DNA from: Nonomuraea pusilla
Lineage (GTDB): Bacteria > Actinomycetota > Actinomycetes > Streptosporangiales > Streptosporangiaceae
Direction of reading: 5' to 3'
NCBI RefSeq assembly: GCF_900109355.1
Contig: NZ_FOBF01000001.1
Span: 425,613 to 489,612 of the forward strand
DNA: 64,000 nt
Positions 35,585 through 45,120 of this stretch are shown here, in pieces. The notes beneath the pieces were generated by a model that saw only the letters and a program-made list of their open reading frames with translations, searched no databases and was not told the DNA's origin. The position numbers were made by a program, and so were the translations under genes. Numbering within the stretch: position 1 is the stretch's first letter; every line of letters starts with the position of its first letter.

Positions 35585-36925
35585 CTAGCTGTACATGCCG
35601 GGAGTGGTGGGGGTGCCGTCGTTGACGGCGTGGATCGCGCCCTTCTCGTCGTGCCACAGCCGCCAGCCGTCCTGGCTGCCGGTGAACCAGGCGGGGGGCG
35701 CCGTCGCGGGCGCCACCCTGCGGCCTTGGGCCAGGTCGTACTGGCACAGCGCGGCCGTGGAGTAGAAACCCTGCGGCTGGGCCTTCAGCGGCAGCGGCTT
35801 GGGGTCGGTGACGCAGAACGACCAGCCCCGCTCCTCGTCGGCGGGCGCGGGATCGCCGGAGGCCAGGTCGAAGGCGGTGCCCTTGGAGCCGTGCTTGAGG
35901 AAGCCGAGGCGGTCCATGCGGTCGGGGAAGGCCAGCCACCAGCCGGAGCCCGGCACGTCGGAGGCGGTGACCTGGCCGAGCACCCGCCCGCTCACCGGGT
36001 CGAGCCTGGCGAAGCCGCCGTACACGCCGCCCGCGTCGACCGGCCTGACGACCGGCGCGTAGCCGGGGCTGCCACTGGGGTAGACGCGCACGACCGACGG
36101 GCGCATCCAGTTGACCGTGCCGTCGCTGATCTTGACGGAGAACAGGCCGAAGGACGAGAGCTTCTTCGTGCGCGGGCTGGTGTAGGGGGCGACGTAGCCG
36201 ACGAGGTCGTCGCCCGTCACGCCGAACGCCCACCCGCCCGACAGGTCGATGCCGGGCCCGAGCGCCTGCGCGACCGGCTGCTGCCACTGCAACTTACCGG
36301 TCTTGACGTCGTACGACTCGATCGCCGGGTCGGCCGCGAGGCGCAGCAGCAGCACGCGCCCGGCGTCGGACCACTCCACCTCGCCGATGCCCGACAGCCG
36401 CCACCTGACCTGGCCGGTGGCGGGGTCGAGCACCACCATGCGGGCGCCGGACAGCGCGGTGTTCTCGGACACGCACACGTACGGGCCGCAGCGCTGCGGG
36501 CCGAACGTCGAGTGGACGGGCCTGGTCCACTTCTGCGCGCCCGTGCGGGCGTCGCGGGCCACGAGCGTGGCGTTCCAGCGGCCCTTGCGTGCGGGGTCGA
36601 GGGCGACGACCACGGCCCCTCCGCCGGTCTCGACGGCGGCGGGCGCGGAGACGCCCATGCCGGGCAGGCGGCCGGCCATGGTGGCGGGCTTGGACCACAG
36701 CGTCCTGCCGTCGCGCAGGTCGAGGGCGACGGTCTGCAGGGTGCCGTCGGGCTTCATGGACGTGGCGGCGACGACCCCGCCGGCCACCGTCATGCGGCTG
36801 ACCGCGTTGACGTCGGTGTTGTGCCAGGAAGGGAAGTCGGCGGTGGCCGCGTCGCTGCCGGAGCACGCGGTGACCGCCATGGCGCAGACGAGGGCGATGG
36901 ACGGTTTCGTGAGGGGCCGGAGCAC
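35585..36925 (-). CDS. PQQ-like beta-propeller lipoprotein
   Basis: A 446-residue secreted lipoprotein: signal with lipobox AMAVTACSG, then repeated beta-propeller blades of the PQQ/outer-membrane-protein-BamB type such as VALDLRDGRTLWSKP, LVARDARTGAQKWTRP, VVLDPATGQVRWRLSG and ESYDVKTGKLQWQQP. No PQQ-dehydrogenase active site is seen, so it is more likely a binding scaffold. I prefer GTG 36925 with GGAG ten bases upstream; TTG 36931 is possible. A short gap separates it from the downstream thiolase on the same strand. Confidence 0.82.
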   Translation of the reverse strand: MLRPLTKPSIALVCAMAVTACSGSDAATADFPSWHNTDVNAVSRMTVAGGVVAATSMKPDGTLQTVALDLRDGRTLWSKPATMAGRLPGMGVSAPAAVETGGGAVVVALDPARKGRWNATLVARDARTGAQKWTRPVHSTFGPQRCGPYVCVSENTALSGARMVVLDPATGQVRWRLSGIGEVEWSDAGRVLLLRLAADPAIESYDVKTGKLQWQQPVAQALGPGIDLSGGWAFGVTGDDLVGYVAPYTSPRTKKLSSFGLFSVKISDGTVNWMRPSVVRVYPSGSPGYAPVVRPVDAGGVYGGFARLDPVSGRVLGQVTASDVPGSGWWLAFPDRMDRLGFLKHGSKGTAFDLASGDPAPADEERGWSFCVTDPKPLPLKAQPQGFYSTAALCQYDLAQGRRVAPATAPPAWFTGSQDGWRLWHDEKGAIHAVNDGTPTTPGMYS

Positions 36926-36985
36926 GGGCAATCCACTCCAAAAAGGACGGGGGAGTGACGGCTCGGACCCGGAGGGTGACCGGTT

Positions 36986-37969
36986 TCAGGCGTCGTTCAG
37001 CGACTCGCCGAGCCTACGGCGGAACAACGCCGCCCACTTGCCGTGTGGGCCGGTCGCACGCCCGTCGACCCGGGTCGCGGAGACCTCCGTGCCGGGCTCC
37101 TCCGCGGCCGTGGCCGCCGCGAGGTAGATCGGTTGTAGTCCTTCGCCGTGTTCGGGCCGCGGCTCCGGCCACAGCCCCAACGCGGCGCATACAGAAGGTA
37201 GCACCGCGTAAGCGGCCTGTGCGTAACCTCGGTCACTTGGATGGAAACGATCCGGTCCGAACATTTCTGTCGGATTTGTCTCAAACTCGGGTCCCAGGAG
37301 GTCCGCGAACGCCACCGTCCGCCCGCCCGCGTCCACCACCGCCACCGTCTGCGCCGCCGCCAGCTGCCGGCTCCAGCGGCGGGTCACCCAGCGCAGCGGC
37401 TGCGCGATCGGCCGCACCGTGCCGAGGTCGGGGCAGGTGCCGACGACGACCTCCGCGCCCACCTCGCGCAGCCGCCGCACCGCCTTCGTCAGATGCCGCA
37501 CCGCCACCCCCGGCGGGGTCTGCGTGATGATGTCGTTCGCGCCCACGAAGATCACCGCGATGTCCGGCTTGGTCTCCAGCACGCGGTCCACCTGCTCGCC
37601 CAGCTCCGCCGACGGGGCGCCCGACTTGCCCACCACGGTCAGCTGCACCGGCCGCTCCGCCACCGCCGACAGGCCGCCCGCGATCATGACGGCGGGCGTG
37701 CGCGACGCCTCGGTCATGCCGAGCCCGACCGACGTGGAGTCGCCCAGCATGGTCATCCTGATCGGCGGGCCGTCGAAGTCGCCGTAGACGCCGTCGGAAT
37801 GGGGGCCGTCCAGGCCGTGCGGGCGTCCGATGGCCTTGCGGGCCAGCAGCCCCTCGGCTATCAGCAGCCCGTACGCCGTCGCGCCGAGAGCGGTCAGACC
37901 GCCCCCGCCGAGCGCGGCGGCCGTGGCGATCCTGCGTGCCGCGCGCGCCATACCGGGTACCCAGACCAC
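36986..37969 (-). CDS. SGNH/GDSL-type hydrolase
   Basis: This 327-residue protein has an N-terminal hydrophobic signal/anchor (IATAAALGGGGLTALGATAY) and an SGNH esterase domain. The nucleophile block is MTMLGDSTSVGLGM, the oxyanion Gly/Asn lie in VIFVGANDI, and the catalytic Asp-His are in GPDRFHPSDRGYA. It probably acts on an ester in the envelope. GTG 37969 was chosen because GAGGAGGG lies seven bases upstream; ATG 37951 is internal. The gene is divergent from cystathionine beta-synthase. Confidence 0.88.
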   Translation of the reverse strand: MVWVPGMARAARRIATAAALGGGGLTALGATAYGLLIAEGLLARKAIGRPHGLDGPHSDGVYGDFDGPPIRMTMLGDSTSVGLGMTEASRTPAVMIAGGLSAVAERPVQLTVVGKSGAPSAELGEQVDRVLETKPDIAVIFVGANDIITQTPPGVAVRHLTKAVRRLREVGAEVVVGTCPDLGTVRPIAQPLRWVTRRWSRQLAAAQTVAVVDAGGRTVAFADLLGPEFETNPTEMFGPDRFHPSDRGYAQAAYAVLPSVCAALGLWPEPRPEHGEGLQPIYLAAATAAEEPGTEVSATRVDGRATGPHGKWAALFRRRLGESLNDA

Positions 37970-38073
37970 GTGGTTGCCCTCCTCGGTGGAACTCGGCGGT
38001 AGCGTTTGCTTGAAAACTAGCCGAGGGCCCGCCACGATCACGGGATCCCGGCCACGGGCAAGCTGACCAAGCT

Positions 38074-39468
38074 TTGGCAAAGAAGGTGAACACCGCGGTG
38101 CGCGTTTACGATTCCCTGGTCGAGCTCATGGGGAACACCCCGCTCGTCCGGCTGCACAAGGTTTCCGCGGGCGTGCCCGCCCAGGTGCTCGCCAAGGTTG
38201 AATACTTCAACCCCGGCGGTTCGGTCAAGGACCGCATCGCGGTGCGCATGATAGAGGCGGCCGAGAAGTCGGGCGCGCTGCGCCCCGGCGGCGTCATCGT
38301 GGAGCCGACCTCGGGCAACACGGGGGTGGGCCTGGCCATCGTGGCCCAGCAGAAGGGCTACAGGTGCCTGTTCGTCGTCCCCGACAAGGTGGCGCAGGAC
38401 AAGATCGCGGTGCTGCGCGCGTACGGCGCCGAGGTGGTCGTGTGCCCGACGGCGGTGGCGCCCGACCACCCCGAGTCGTACTACTCGGTCTCCGACCGCC
38501 TGGCCCGCGAGGTGCCGAACGCGTGGAAGCCCGACCAGTACTCCAACCCGAACAACCCCGACTCCCACTACCACTCCACCGGCCCCGAGATCTGGGAACA
38601 GACCGGGGGGAGGATCACCCACTTCGTGGCGGGCATCGGCACCGGCGGCACCATCAGCGGCACCGGACGCTACCTGAAGGAGGTCTCCGGCGGGCAGGTC
38701 AAGATCATCGGGGCCGACCCCGAGGGCTCCGTCTACTCGGGCGGCACCGGGCGTCCCTACCTCGTCGAGGGCGTGGGCGAGGACATCTGGCCGGCCACGT
38801 ACGACACCACGATCTGCGACGAGATCATCGCGGTGTCCGACAAGGACTCCTTCACCATGACCCGCAGGCTCGCCCGCGAGGAGGGGCTGCTGGTCGGCGG
38901 CTCCTGCGGCATGGCGGTCGTCGCGGCGCTCAAGGTGGCGGCCAGGGCGAAGCCCGAGGACGTCGTCGTCGTGCTGCTGCCCGACGGCGGCCGCGGCTAC
39001 CTGTCGAAGATCTTCAACGACGACTGGATGGCCGACTACGGCTTCCTGACCACGTCGTCCGAGGAGGGCCTCGTGGGAGACGTGCTGGCGCGCAAGGGCG
39101 GCGCCATGCCCGAGTTCGTCCACGCCCACCCGCACGAGTCGGTCGGCACCGCCATCGCGATCATGCGCGAGTACTCCGTGTCGCAGCTCCCCGTCATGAA
39201 GGAGGAGCCGCCGGTGATGGCCGCCGAGGTCGTCGGCTCCATCGTCGAGCGCGACCTCCTCGACGCCCTTTACCACGGCAAGCTCTCCTCCGACGACCCG
39301 ATCGCCGATCACATGTCCGCGCCGCTACCCACGATCGGCGGCGGCGAACCCGTGTCGCGCGCGGTGCAGGCGCTGGAGAAGGCCGACGCGGCGGTGGTGC
39401 TGGAGGACGGCAAGCCCGCCGGGCTGATCACCCGGCAGGACCTGCTCGCCTTCCTCGCCAACCACTAG
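38074..39468 (+). CDS. Cystathionine beta-synthase
   Basis: The PLP enzyme joins serine and homocysteine to cystathionine (reverse transsulfuration). The catalytic part (about 1-320) has LVELMGNTPLVRLHKV, PGGSVKDRIAVRMIE with the PLP Lys, PTSGNTGVGLAIVAQQKGY and GIGTGGTISGTGRYLK. Two C-terminal CBS domains follow (about 335-464), which in other CBS proteins bind regulatory adenosyl ligands. Length 464 is typical for bacterial CBS. The start is uncertain: TTG 38074 opens the frame but GTG 38098 (MRVYDSL-type start) has AAGAAGG upstream and fits the family better. Its stop overlaps the convergent reductase gene by four bases. Confidence 0.92.
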   Translation: MAKKVNTAVRVYDSLVELMGNTPLVRLHKVSAGVPAQVLAKVEYFNPGGSVKDRIAVRMIEAAEKSGALRPGGVIVEPTSGNTGVGLAIVAQQKGYRCLFVVPDKVAQDKIAVLRAYGAEVVVCPTAVAPDHPESYYSVSDRLAREVPNAWKPDQYSNPNNPDSHYHSTGPEIWEQTGGRITHFVAGIGTGGTISGTGRYLKEVSGGQVKIIGADPEGSVYSGGTGRPYLVEGVGEDIWPATYDTTICDEIIAVSDKDSFTMTRRLAREEGLLVGGSCGMAVVAALKVAARAKPEDVVVVLLPDGGRGYLSKIFNDDWMADYGFLTTSSEEGLVGDVLARKGGAMPEFVHAHPHESVGTAIAIMREYSVSQLPVMKEEPPVMAAEVVGSIVERDLLDALYHGKLSSDDPIADHMSAPLPTIGGGEPVSRAVQALEKADAAVVLEDGKPAGLITRQDLLAFLANH

Positions 39469-40322
39469 GGGTTCATGATCGACTGGATCACGGTGCCCAG
39501 CCCCTCGTGGCCGCGCCCCTCGGCGTCGGCCCGCTCGAACAGCGCCCTGAGCGCGCCGGGCACCGTGGTCTCCAGCCCCGCGTCCGCGAGGGCGTGCACG
39601 GCGTGGCCCATGCCCACGGCCTGCATGTGCAGGGAGTTCAGCTCGCCCGGGTGGTGCCCGGCCTCGACCTCCGCGGCCAGGATCCCCGCGAACCCCATCG
39701 GCCCGTCGCCGCCGAGCAGCGTGAACAGCTCCTTCGCGTACGGCAGGAACTCCTTCGGCGCGACGCCCGACCTCGACAGCAGCGCCATGGCGTGCATGTA
39801 GCTGGTCAGCGACGACCAGAAGACCAGCAGCTGGGCCTGGTAGTACGTCATCGCGAGGCCCTGGTCGGCCCCGACGTACGCGATGTCCCCCAGCGCCTTC
39901 AGCGTGGCCGCGTGCCGGTCGAGCACGTCCTTCGGGCCGCTGTAGAAGGCGTACGCGCCCGGCCTGCCGATGCCCGGTGGCGGCACCATGATCCCGGCCG
40001 TGACGAGCACGCCGCCGCGGCCCTCCACCCACCGGGCCGCCGCCCGCAGCTCCTCCGGCGTGCCGGAGCTGAGGTTGACCACCACCGTGCCGTCCAGCCT
40101 GGCGTCGCCGAGACTGTCGTACATCGCCTGGTAGCCGATCTGGCTCACCACCAGCAGCTCGCCGTCGGCGGCCGAGGCGGCGCGCCTGGCCCCCTTCGCC
40201 ACCAGCGGCTCCGCCTTGCTCATCGTGCGGTTCCAGACCGCCACCTCGTGCCCGGCGGCGAGGAACGTCTCCGCCATCGTCGAACCCATCGGGCCCAGCC
40301 CGACCACTGTCACCTGTGTCAT
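39465..40322 (-). CDS. NAD(P)-dependent reductase of the 3-hydroxyisobutyrate dehydrogenase/imine reductase type
   Basis: The 285-residue product has an N-terminal Rossmann domain (VTVVGLGPMGSTMAETFLAA, then HEVAVWNRTMSKAEPL giving an Arg that favours NADP) and a C-terminal all-helical domain with a GMGHAVHALADAGLETTVPG block. The substrate-binding SSGTPEELRAAARWVEGRGG and the lack of the usual catalytic Lys pattern point to the imine-reductase-like branch. ATG 40322 is favoured. The 62-bp gap to the divergent AfsR-like gene could allow control by that regulator. Confidence 0.83.
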   Translation of the reverse strand: MTQVTVVGLGPMGSTMAETFLAAGHEVAVWNRTMSKAEPLVAKGARRAASAADGELLVVSQIGYQAMYDSLGDARLDGTVVVNLSSGTPEELRAAARWVEGRGGVLVTAGIMVPPPGIGRPGAYAFYSGPKDVLDRHAATLKALGDIAYVGADQGLAMTYYQAQLLVFWSSLTSYMHAMALLSRSGVAPKEFLPYAKELFTLLGGDGPMGFAGILAAEVEAGHHPGELNSLHMQAVGMGHAVHALADAGLETTVPGALRALFERADAEGRGHEGLGTVIQSIMNP

Positions 40323-40384
40323 GCGCACACCATCCGGCACCGCGCCACGGAAATCCTTCCGGCCCGCTACGGGTTCATCCGTAC

Positions 40385-43300
40385 GTGGTGCGTTTCGGGG
40401 TGCTGGGCCCGCTCGCGGTGTGGGCCGACGGCGGCGAGGCCGTGCGGGTGGGGGAGCCGAAGGCGCGGCTGCTGCTGGCGGCGCTGCTGGCCCGCGGCGG
40501 CGGCCCGGTGCCCGCAGACCGGCTCGTGGACGACCTGTGGGGAGCCCGGCCGCTGCGCAACCCGTCGGGCACGCTGCAGGCCCGCGTGTCCGAGCTGCGC
40601 CGCGCGCTCGGCGACCCCGGCCTGGTCGTGCGCACGCCCGCCGGGTACCTGCTGGCCGACGCCCGCACCGACGCCCGTGACTTCCTCGACCTGGTGGGCG
40701 GGCGGTCCTCCGACCCGCGCGAGCGAGCCGCCAGGCTCGGCACGGCGCTCACGCTGTGGCGCGGCCCCGCGTACGCGGACGTCGCCGACGAGGAGTTCGC
40801 CGGGCCCGAGATCACCCGGCTGGAGGAGGCACGGCTGGCCGCGCTGGAGGAGCGGGCCGAGCTGCTGCTGGAGCTCGGCGAGCCGGTCGACCTGACCGGC
40901 CTGGCGGGCACGGTCGCGGCGCACCCGCTGCGCGAGCGGCTGCGCGCGCTGCACATGCGGGCGCTGTACCGGGCCGGACGGCAGAGCGAGGCGCTGGCCT
41001 CCTACGGCGAGCTGCGCGCCCTGCTGGCCGGGGAGCTGGGGCTCGACCCGTCGCCAGAACTGGCCGCGCTGCACCGGGCGATCCTGCGCCACGAGCCGTC
41101 GCTCGCGCCGCCCCTCCCTCTGGGCGCCGCCAGGCCGGACCCGCCCGTGCCGCCTCTCCTCCGGGGCGCCGCCCGGTCGAACCTGCCCGCGCCGCTGACC
41201 GGCCTCGTCGGGAGGGACGCCGACCTGGAGGAGGTGCGGGCGCTGCTGGAGGCGTCGCGGCTGGTGACGCTGACCGGGCCGGGAGGCGTCGGCAAGACCA
41301 GCCTCGCCCTGGAGGCCGCCCGGGGCGTGGCCGCGGCGGCGGAGCCCTACCCGGACGGGGTGTGGCTGGTCGAGCTGGCCGGGGCGGACGATCCCGCCGG
41401 GGCGGTCGCGGCCGTGCTCGGCGTGCGCGACGACGGCGCGGGGCCGCTCGCGCCCAGGCTGGCGCGGGCCCTGGCCGACCGGCGCGCGCTGCTGGTGCTG
41501 GACAACTGCGAGCACCTGGTGGAAGCGGTGGCCGCGCTGGTCGCGGCCCTGCTGCGGGCCGCGCCGCCGCTGCGCGTGCTCGTCACCAGCCAGGAGCCGC
41601 TGGGCGTGACGGGGGAGCGGGTCAGGCCGGTGCCGCCGCTGTCGCAGGCCGACGCCGTCCGGCTGTTCACCGCCCGCGCCGCCCTCCCGCCCGGGGACCA
41701 CGCCTCCGGCGACGTGGCGACGGTGTGCAGGCGGCTCGACGGCATCCCGCTCGCGCTGGAACTGGCCGCCACCCGGGTGCGCGCGCTCGGCGTCCGCGGC
41801 GTCGCCCAGCGCCTGGACGACCGGTTCCGGCTGCTCAACGCCGGGCCGCGCGACGCGCCCGCCCGCCAGCGCACCCTGCGCGCCGTGATCGACTGGAGCT
41901 GGGAGCCGCTGACGGAGGAGGAACGGGTCGTCCTGCGGCGGCTGTCCTTCCACGCCGACGGCTGCACCCTGGAGGCCGCCGAGGAGGTCTGCGCCGAACC
42001 CGGCGTGGACGTGCTCGACGTCCTCGCCAGGCTGGTGGACAGGTCGCTGGTGGTGGTCGCGGAAGGCCCCAGGTACCGGCTGCTGGAGTCGGTGGCGGCG
42101 TACTGCGCGGAGCGGCTGCGCGAGGCCGGCGAGCACGACCTGGTCAGGGAGCGGCACGCGCGCCACTACACGGCCCTGGCCGAGCGCGCCCGGCTGCGCG
42201 GGCCCGCCCGGCGCGAGTGGCTGGCCGCGCTCGACGCCGAGCACGCCAACCTGCGCCTCGCCCTGACGGGGCCGCGGCCGGTGCGCCTGGCCAACGCGCT
42301 CGCCTGGTACTGGTTCCTGCGCGGCAGGCTGCGCGAGGCCCGCGCGTCGCTGACCGCCGCCCTCGCGGCGGCCGACGCGGCCGGGGCCGGCGACACGGCC
42401 GAGGCGGCCACGGCGTCCGTGTGGCGGGCCGGGTTCGCGCTGCTCATGGGCGAACCACCGCACGCCGCGCCCGTCGAGGTGCGCCGCGCCGCCCTCGACC
42501 CGGCGGGACGCGCCCTGGCCGACTGGTTCCTCACGCACGCCCGGTGGGCGTACGGCGACATGCAGGCGCACCACGAGGCCGCGGGGCGGGCGCTGGCGGC
42601 GTACGAGGAGCTGGGCGACCGGTGGGGCGCGGCGGCGGCGCTCAGCCTGCGGGCCAAGCTCGCCGTCGGCCACGCCGACGTCGCCGCCATGGAGCGCGAC
42701 GGCCGCCGGGCCCTGGAGGCGTTCCGCGAGCTGGGCGACGCCTGGGGGCAGATCGAGGCCATGGACGCGCTCGACAGGGCGGCCGAGATCCGCGGCGACC
42801 ACCGCGAGGCCGCGCGCCTGCGCGAGGAGGGCCTGCGGCTGGCCGAGGAGCTGGGCTTCGAGGTGGCGTTCAAGCTGGGCGGCCTCGGCAGGGTCGCGCT
42901 GCTCGCCGGCGACTACGACCGGGCCGACGCCTACCACGAGTGCGCCAGGCGGCTGGCGGTGGCGCAGTCGTACAAGGCGGCCGAGGAGAGCGCGCTCCTC
43001 GGCCTGGCGATGAGCGCCCGCAGGCAGGGCCGGTACGAGGAGGCGGAGGAGCACCTGCGGCCGGTGCTCGGCTGGCTGCGCGAGGTCGGCGGGACGCCGG
43101 GCATCGCGTTCGCCATGGCGGAGCTGGGCTTCGCGGCCGAGCAGCGCGGCGACGCGGCGACGGCGCTGGCCAGGCACCGGGAGGGACACGCCGCCGCCCT
43201 GGCCACCGGCGACCCGAGGGCCGTGGCGCTGTCGCTCGAAGGGCTGGCCGGCGCGCTGTCGCTGGCCGAGGAGCGGGCCGAGGAGGCGGCGCGGCTGCTC

Positions 43301-43612
43301 GGGAGGGCCGCCGCCGTCAGGGAGTCCGTCGGGACGCCCCTGCCCCAGGCGGAACGGTTCGACGTGGACCGCGTCGCGGCGCGGCTGCGCGCCCTGCTGG
43401 GCGACGCCGCGTACGAGCGCGCCCGCGCCTCAGGCGAGCGGGAACCCGGCCGGTGCCTCCCGGGGGCGTCAGCGGAGCGGGAACTCGGCCAGGACCTCCC
43501 AGGCGCCCTCGGGCGTGGGCCCGGCGTGGAGGCTGCCGCCCAGAGCCTCCACCCGCTCGGCCATGCCCACGAGGCCGAAGCCGCCGCCCAGCCGCGACAC
43601 CTTCGGATCTGA
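40385..43612 (+). CDS. AfsR/SARP-type regulator with BTAD, NB-ARC and TPR regions
   Basis: A 1075-residue signal-integrating transcription activator. Residues ~1-95 are an OmpR-like DNA-binding domain (VRFGVLGPLAVWADGGEA ... NPSGTLQARVSELRRALGD), ~100-245 the bacterial transcriptional activation domain, ~280-560 an NB-ARC ATPase with Walker A TGPGGVGKTSLAL and RALLVLDNCEHLVEA, and the rest are TPR-like helices. Such proteins often switch on antibiotic clusters, but none is seen here. GTG 40385 (or 40388) begins the conserved domain with no ribosome site, so the mRNA may be leaderless. The last ~48 codons run antisense through the end of the histidine kinase gene (144-bp overlap) and are low-complexity. 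Confidence 0.88.
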   Translation: MVRFGVLGPLAVWADGGEAVRVGEPKARLLLAALLARGGGPVPADRLVDDLWGARPLRNPSGTLQARVSELRRALGDPGLVVRTPAGYLLADARTDARDFLDLVGGRSSDPRERAARLGTALTLWRGPAYADVADEEFAGPEITRLEEARLAALEERAELLLELGEPVDLTGLAGTVAAHPLRERLRALHMRALYRAGRQSEALASYGELRALLAGELGLDPSPELAALHRAILRHEPSLAPPLPLGAARPDPPVPPLLRGAARSNLPAPLTGLVGRDADLEEVRALLEASRLVTLTGPGGVGKTSLALEAARGVAAAAEPYPDGVWLVELAGADDPAGAVAAVLGVRDDGAGPLAPRLARALADRRALLVLDNCEHLVEAVAALVAALLRAAPPLRVLVTSQEPLGVTGERVRPVPPLSQADAVRLFTARAALPPGDHASGDVATVCRRLDGIPLALELAATRVRALGVRGVAQRLDDRFRLLNAGPRDAPARQRTLRAVIDWSWEPLTEEERVVLRRLSFHADGCTLEAAEEVCAEPGVDVLDVLARLVDRSLVVVAEGPRYRLLESVAAYCAERLREAGEHDLVRERHARHYTALAERARLRGPARREWLAALDAEHANLRLALTGPRPVRLANALAWYWFLRGRLREARASLTAALAAADAAGAGDTAEAATASVWRAGFALLMGEPPHAAPVEVRRAALDPAGRALADWFLTHARWAYGDMQAHHEAAGRALAAYEELGDRWGAAAALSLRAKLAVGHADVAAMERDGRRALEAFRELGDAWGQIEAMDALDRAAEIRGDHREAARLREEGLRLAEELGFEVAFKLGGLGRVALLAGDYDRADAYHECARRLAVAQSYKAAEESALLGLAMSARRQGRYEEAEEHLRPVLGWLREVGGTPGIAFAMAELGFAAEQRGDAATALARHREGHAAALATGDPRAVALSLEGLAGALSLAEERAEEAARLLGRAAAVRESVGTPLPQAERFDVDRVAARLRALLGDAAYERARASGEREPGRCLPGASAERELGQDLPGALGRGPGVEAAAQSLHPLGHAHEAEAAAQPRHLRI

Positions 43613-44614
43613 GCCCGACCCGTAGTTGCGCACCCGCAGCGCCACCGACCGCTCGTGGCGGCGCAGGCTCGCCTCCACCCAGGCGGTGCGGGCGGCGTGC
43701 TTGCGCACGTTCGTCAGCGACTCCTGCAGCACCCGGTGCAGCGTGGTCATGACCTCGTGCGGCAGCGTGCGGTCGTCGATCCCCTGGCCGATCTCGAACG
43801 CCACCTGCGGGCCTCCCGACGAGAACCGCTCGGTGAGCAGCCGCAGGTCGGCCAGCGTGGTGCCCGGTCTGCGCTCCGCGTCGTCGTCGGCCCGCAGCAC
43901 GCTCACCATGCGGCGCATCGACGTGAGCGCCTCGCTCCCGGCGTCCGCGATCGCCTCCAGGGCGGGGGCGACGGCGTCGGGCTTGGTCCGGGCCACCGTA
44001 CGGGCGGCCTGGGCCTGCACGACGATGCCGGTGATGTAGTGCGCGACCAGGTCGTGCAGCTCCCTGGCCAGTTCCAGCCGTTCGGCCCGTCGTACGGCGT
44101 GGACGGCCTCCGTACGGCGTTCCTGCTGGAAGCGCAGGTAGCCGCCGATGCCCGCCGCCATCGACCAGCCCGCGAAGAGCACGAACGAGAACGCGAGCCC
44201 CGCGTTCGAGCCGTTGTCGCGCCCCACCGACTCCGCCATGAGGACGACGAGCCCCACGCAGGCCAGCACCGCCGCGCGCCGGACCGGCTCGACGTGCCGC
44301 AGCACGCCGATGACCAGGATGAGCAGGGCGCCGGTCTCGGCGATCCCGGGGACGCCGTGGAACTCCACGACGCCGAACAGGACCGACACCGCCGTGGACA
44401 GCCCGAGCAGGGCGGCGAACGTCTCGATGCGTTGCCGTCGGCGCAGCACCACGGCGACGGCGCCGGCGGCCCCGGTGATCGGCACCAGCCACTGCAGGGT
44501 TCCCATGCCGACGGCCACGGCCACGTCCACCAGCCACATCATGGACAGCCAGCCGAGTACGGCGATCTCGCTCAGCCGCCTGATCCAGTACACGATGCGC
44601 TTGGACTCGCTCAC
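43469..44614 (-). CDS. Sensor histidine kinase (NarL type)
   Basis: A 381-residue membrane sensor: several hydrophobic helices in residues ~10-165, then the phosphoacceptor block LELARELHDLVAHYITGIVV (His in the H-box) and a catalytic domain with ESLTNVRKHA (N box) and GGGFGLVGMAERVEALGG (G box). No response regulator gene lies beside it, so it is an orphan here. GTG 44614 follows CAGAGG; upstream frame to 45,019 is unsupported. Its 3' end overlaps the AfsR-like gene on the other strand. Confidence 0.9.
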   Translation of the reverse strand: MSESKRIVYWIRRLSEIAVLGWLSMMWLVDVAVAVGMGTLQWLVPITGAAGAVAVVLRRRQRIETFAALLGLSTAVSVLFGVVEFHGVPGIAETGALLILVIGVLRHVEPVRRAAVLACVGLVVLMAESVGRDNGSNAGLAFSFVLFAGWSMAAGIGGYLRFQQERRTEAVHAVRRAERLELARELHDLVAHYITGIVVQAQAARTVARTKPDAVAPALEAIADAGSEALTSMRRMVSVLRADDDAERRPGTTLADLRLLTERFSSGGPQVAFEIGQGIDDRTLPHEVMTTLHRVLQESLTNVRKHAARTAWVEASLRRHERSVALRVRNYGSGSDPKVSRLGGGFGLVGMAERVEALGGSLHAGPTPEGAWEVLAEFPLR

Positions 44615-44752
44615 GGCCTCTGAGCCTAAGCCGGAAGTCGGACAAACAGCATCAACCGAACGGCCGAGGGGGTCCGGCGCGGACCAGACCTTCAGCGGAG
44701 GCGGCGAAGGGGGCCCGGGACCGATGCTTGAGGTGTCGGAAGGGAGACGGAC

Positions 44753-44950
44753 ATGATTGTCATCGGGTTCGCGCTGCTGGGAGCGGGGCTGCTGGTCGGA
44801 ATGCTGCTCGCGCTGGCCGACCCCGTGCTGCTCTCCCGCATCAACGGGGAGCCGACGGAGGACGAGGGCAGCGGCAGGTACATCAACGCGGACGTCGTGC
44901 GGCTCGCGCCCCGCGTGACCGGGGACAGGAACGAGCCCAAGGCGGCCTGA
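44753..44950 (+). CDS. Small single-helix membrane protein (65 residues)
   Basis: No family is recognised. The N terminus (MIVIGFALLGAGLLVGMLLA) is one membrane helix, followed by a short charged region with acidic patches and NADVVRLAPRVTGD. A good ribosome site (AAGGGAG, 6-7 bases upstream of ATG 44753) and normal codon use support translation. It is divergent from the histidine kinase with a 138-bp gap and could be a partner of that sensor, but nothing shows this directly. Confidence 0.65.
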   Translation: MIVIGFALLGAGLLVGMLLALADPVLLSRINGEPTEDEGSGRYINADVVRLAPRVTGDRNEPKAA

Positions 44951-44972
44951 CCGCCGCCCCCAAGCTGGGAAC

Positions 44973-44993
44973 GCGCGCCAGGACCTGGCGCGC
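44973..44993. repeat. Short perfect inverted repeat
   Basis: GCGCGCCAGG and CCTGGCGCGC are exact complements around a single A, giving a 21-base palindrome between the small protein gene and metB. It could be part of a termination structure together with the hairpin at 45,070. Confidence 0.6.
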
Positions 44994-45069
44994 CGGTCCC
45001 GGGGCCCGCGCACGGGCATGGCGCGCGGGCTCGCCGCGGGCGCGGTGGGGACGGCGCCCGCGACGCGGG

Positions 45070-45099
45070 CCCGCGGTCCGGTGGGGACCGGACCGCGGG
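45070..45099 (+). terminator. Hairpin upstream of metB
   Basis: CCCGCGGTCCGGT and its complement ACCGGACCGCGGG make a 13-bp perfect stem around GGGG, followed by CTTTCCGTT. It likely ends transcription of the small membrane protein gene. It lies 21 bases before the metB start, so a role as a metB leader structure cannot be excluded. Confidence 0.65.
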
Positions 45100-45120
45100 C
45101 TTTCCGTTAACGTGGCCCCT

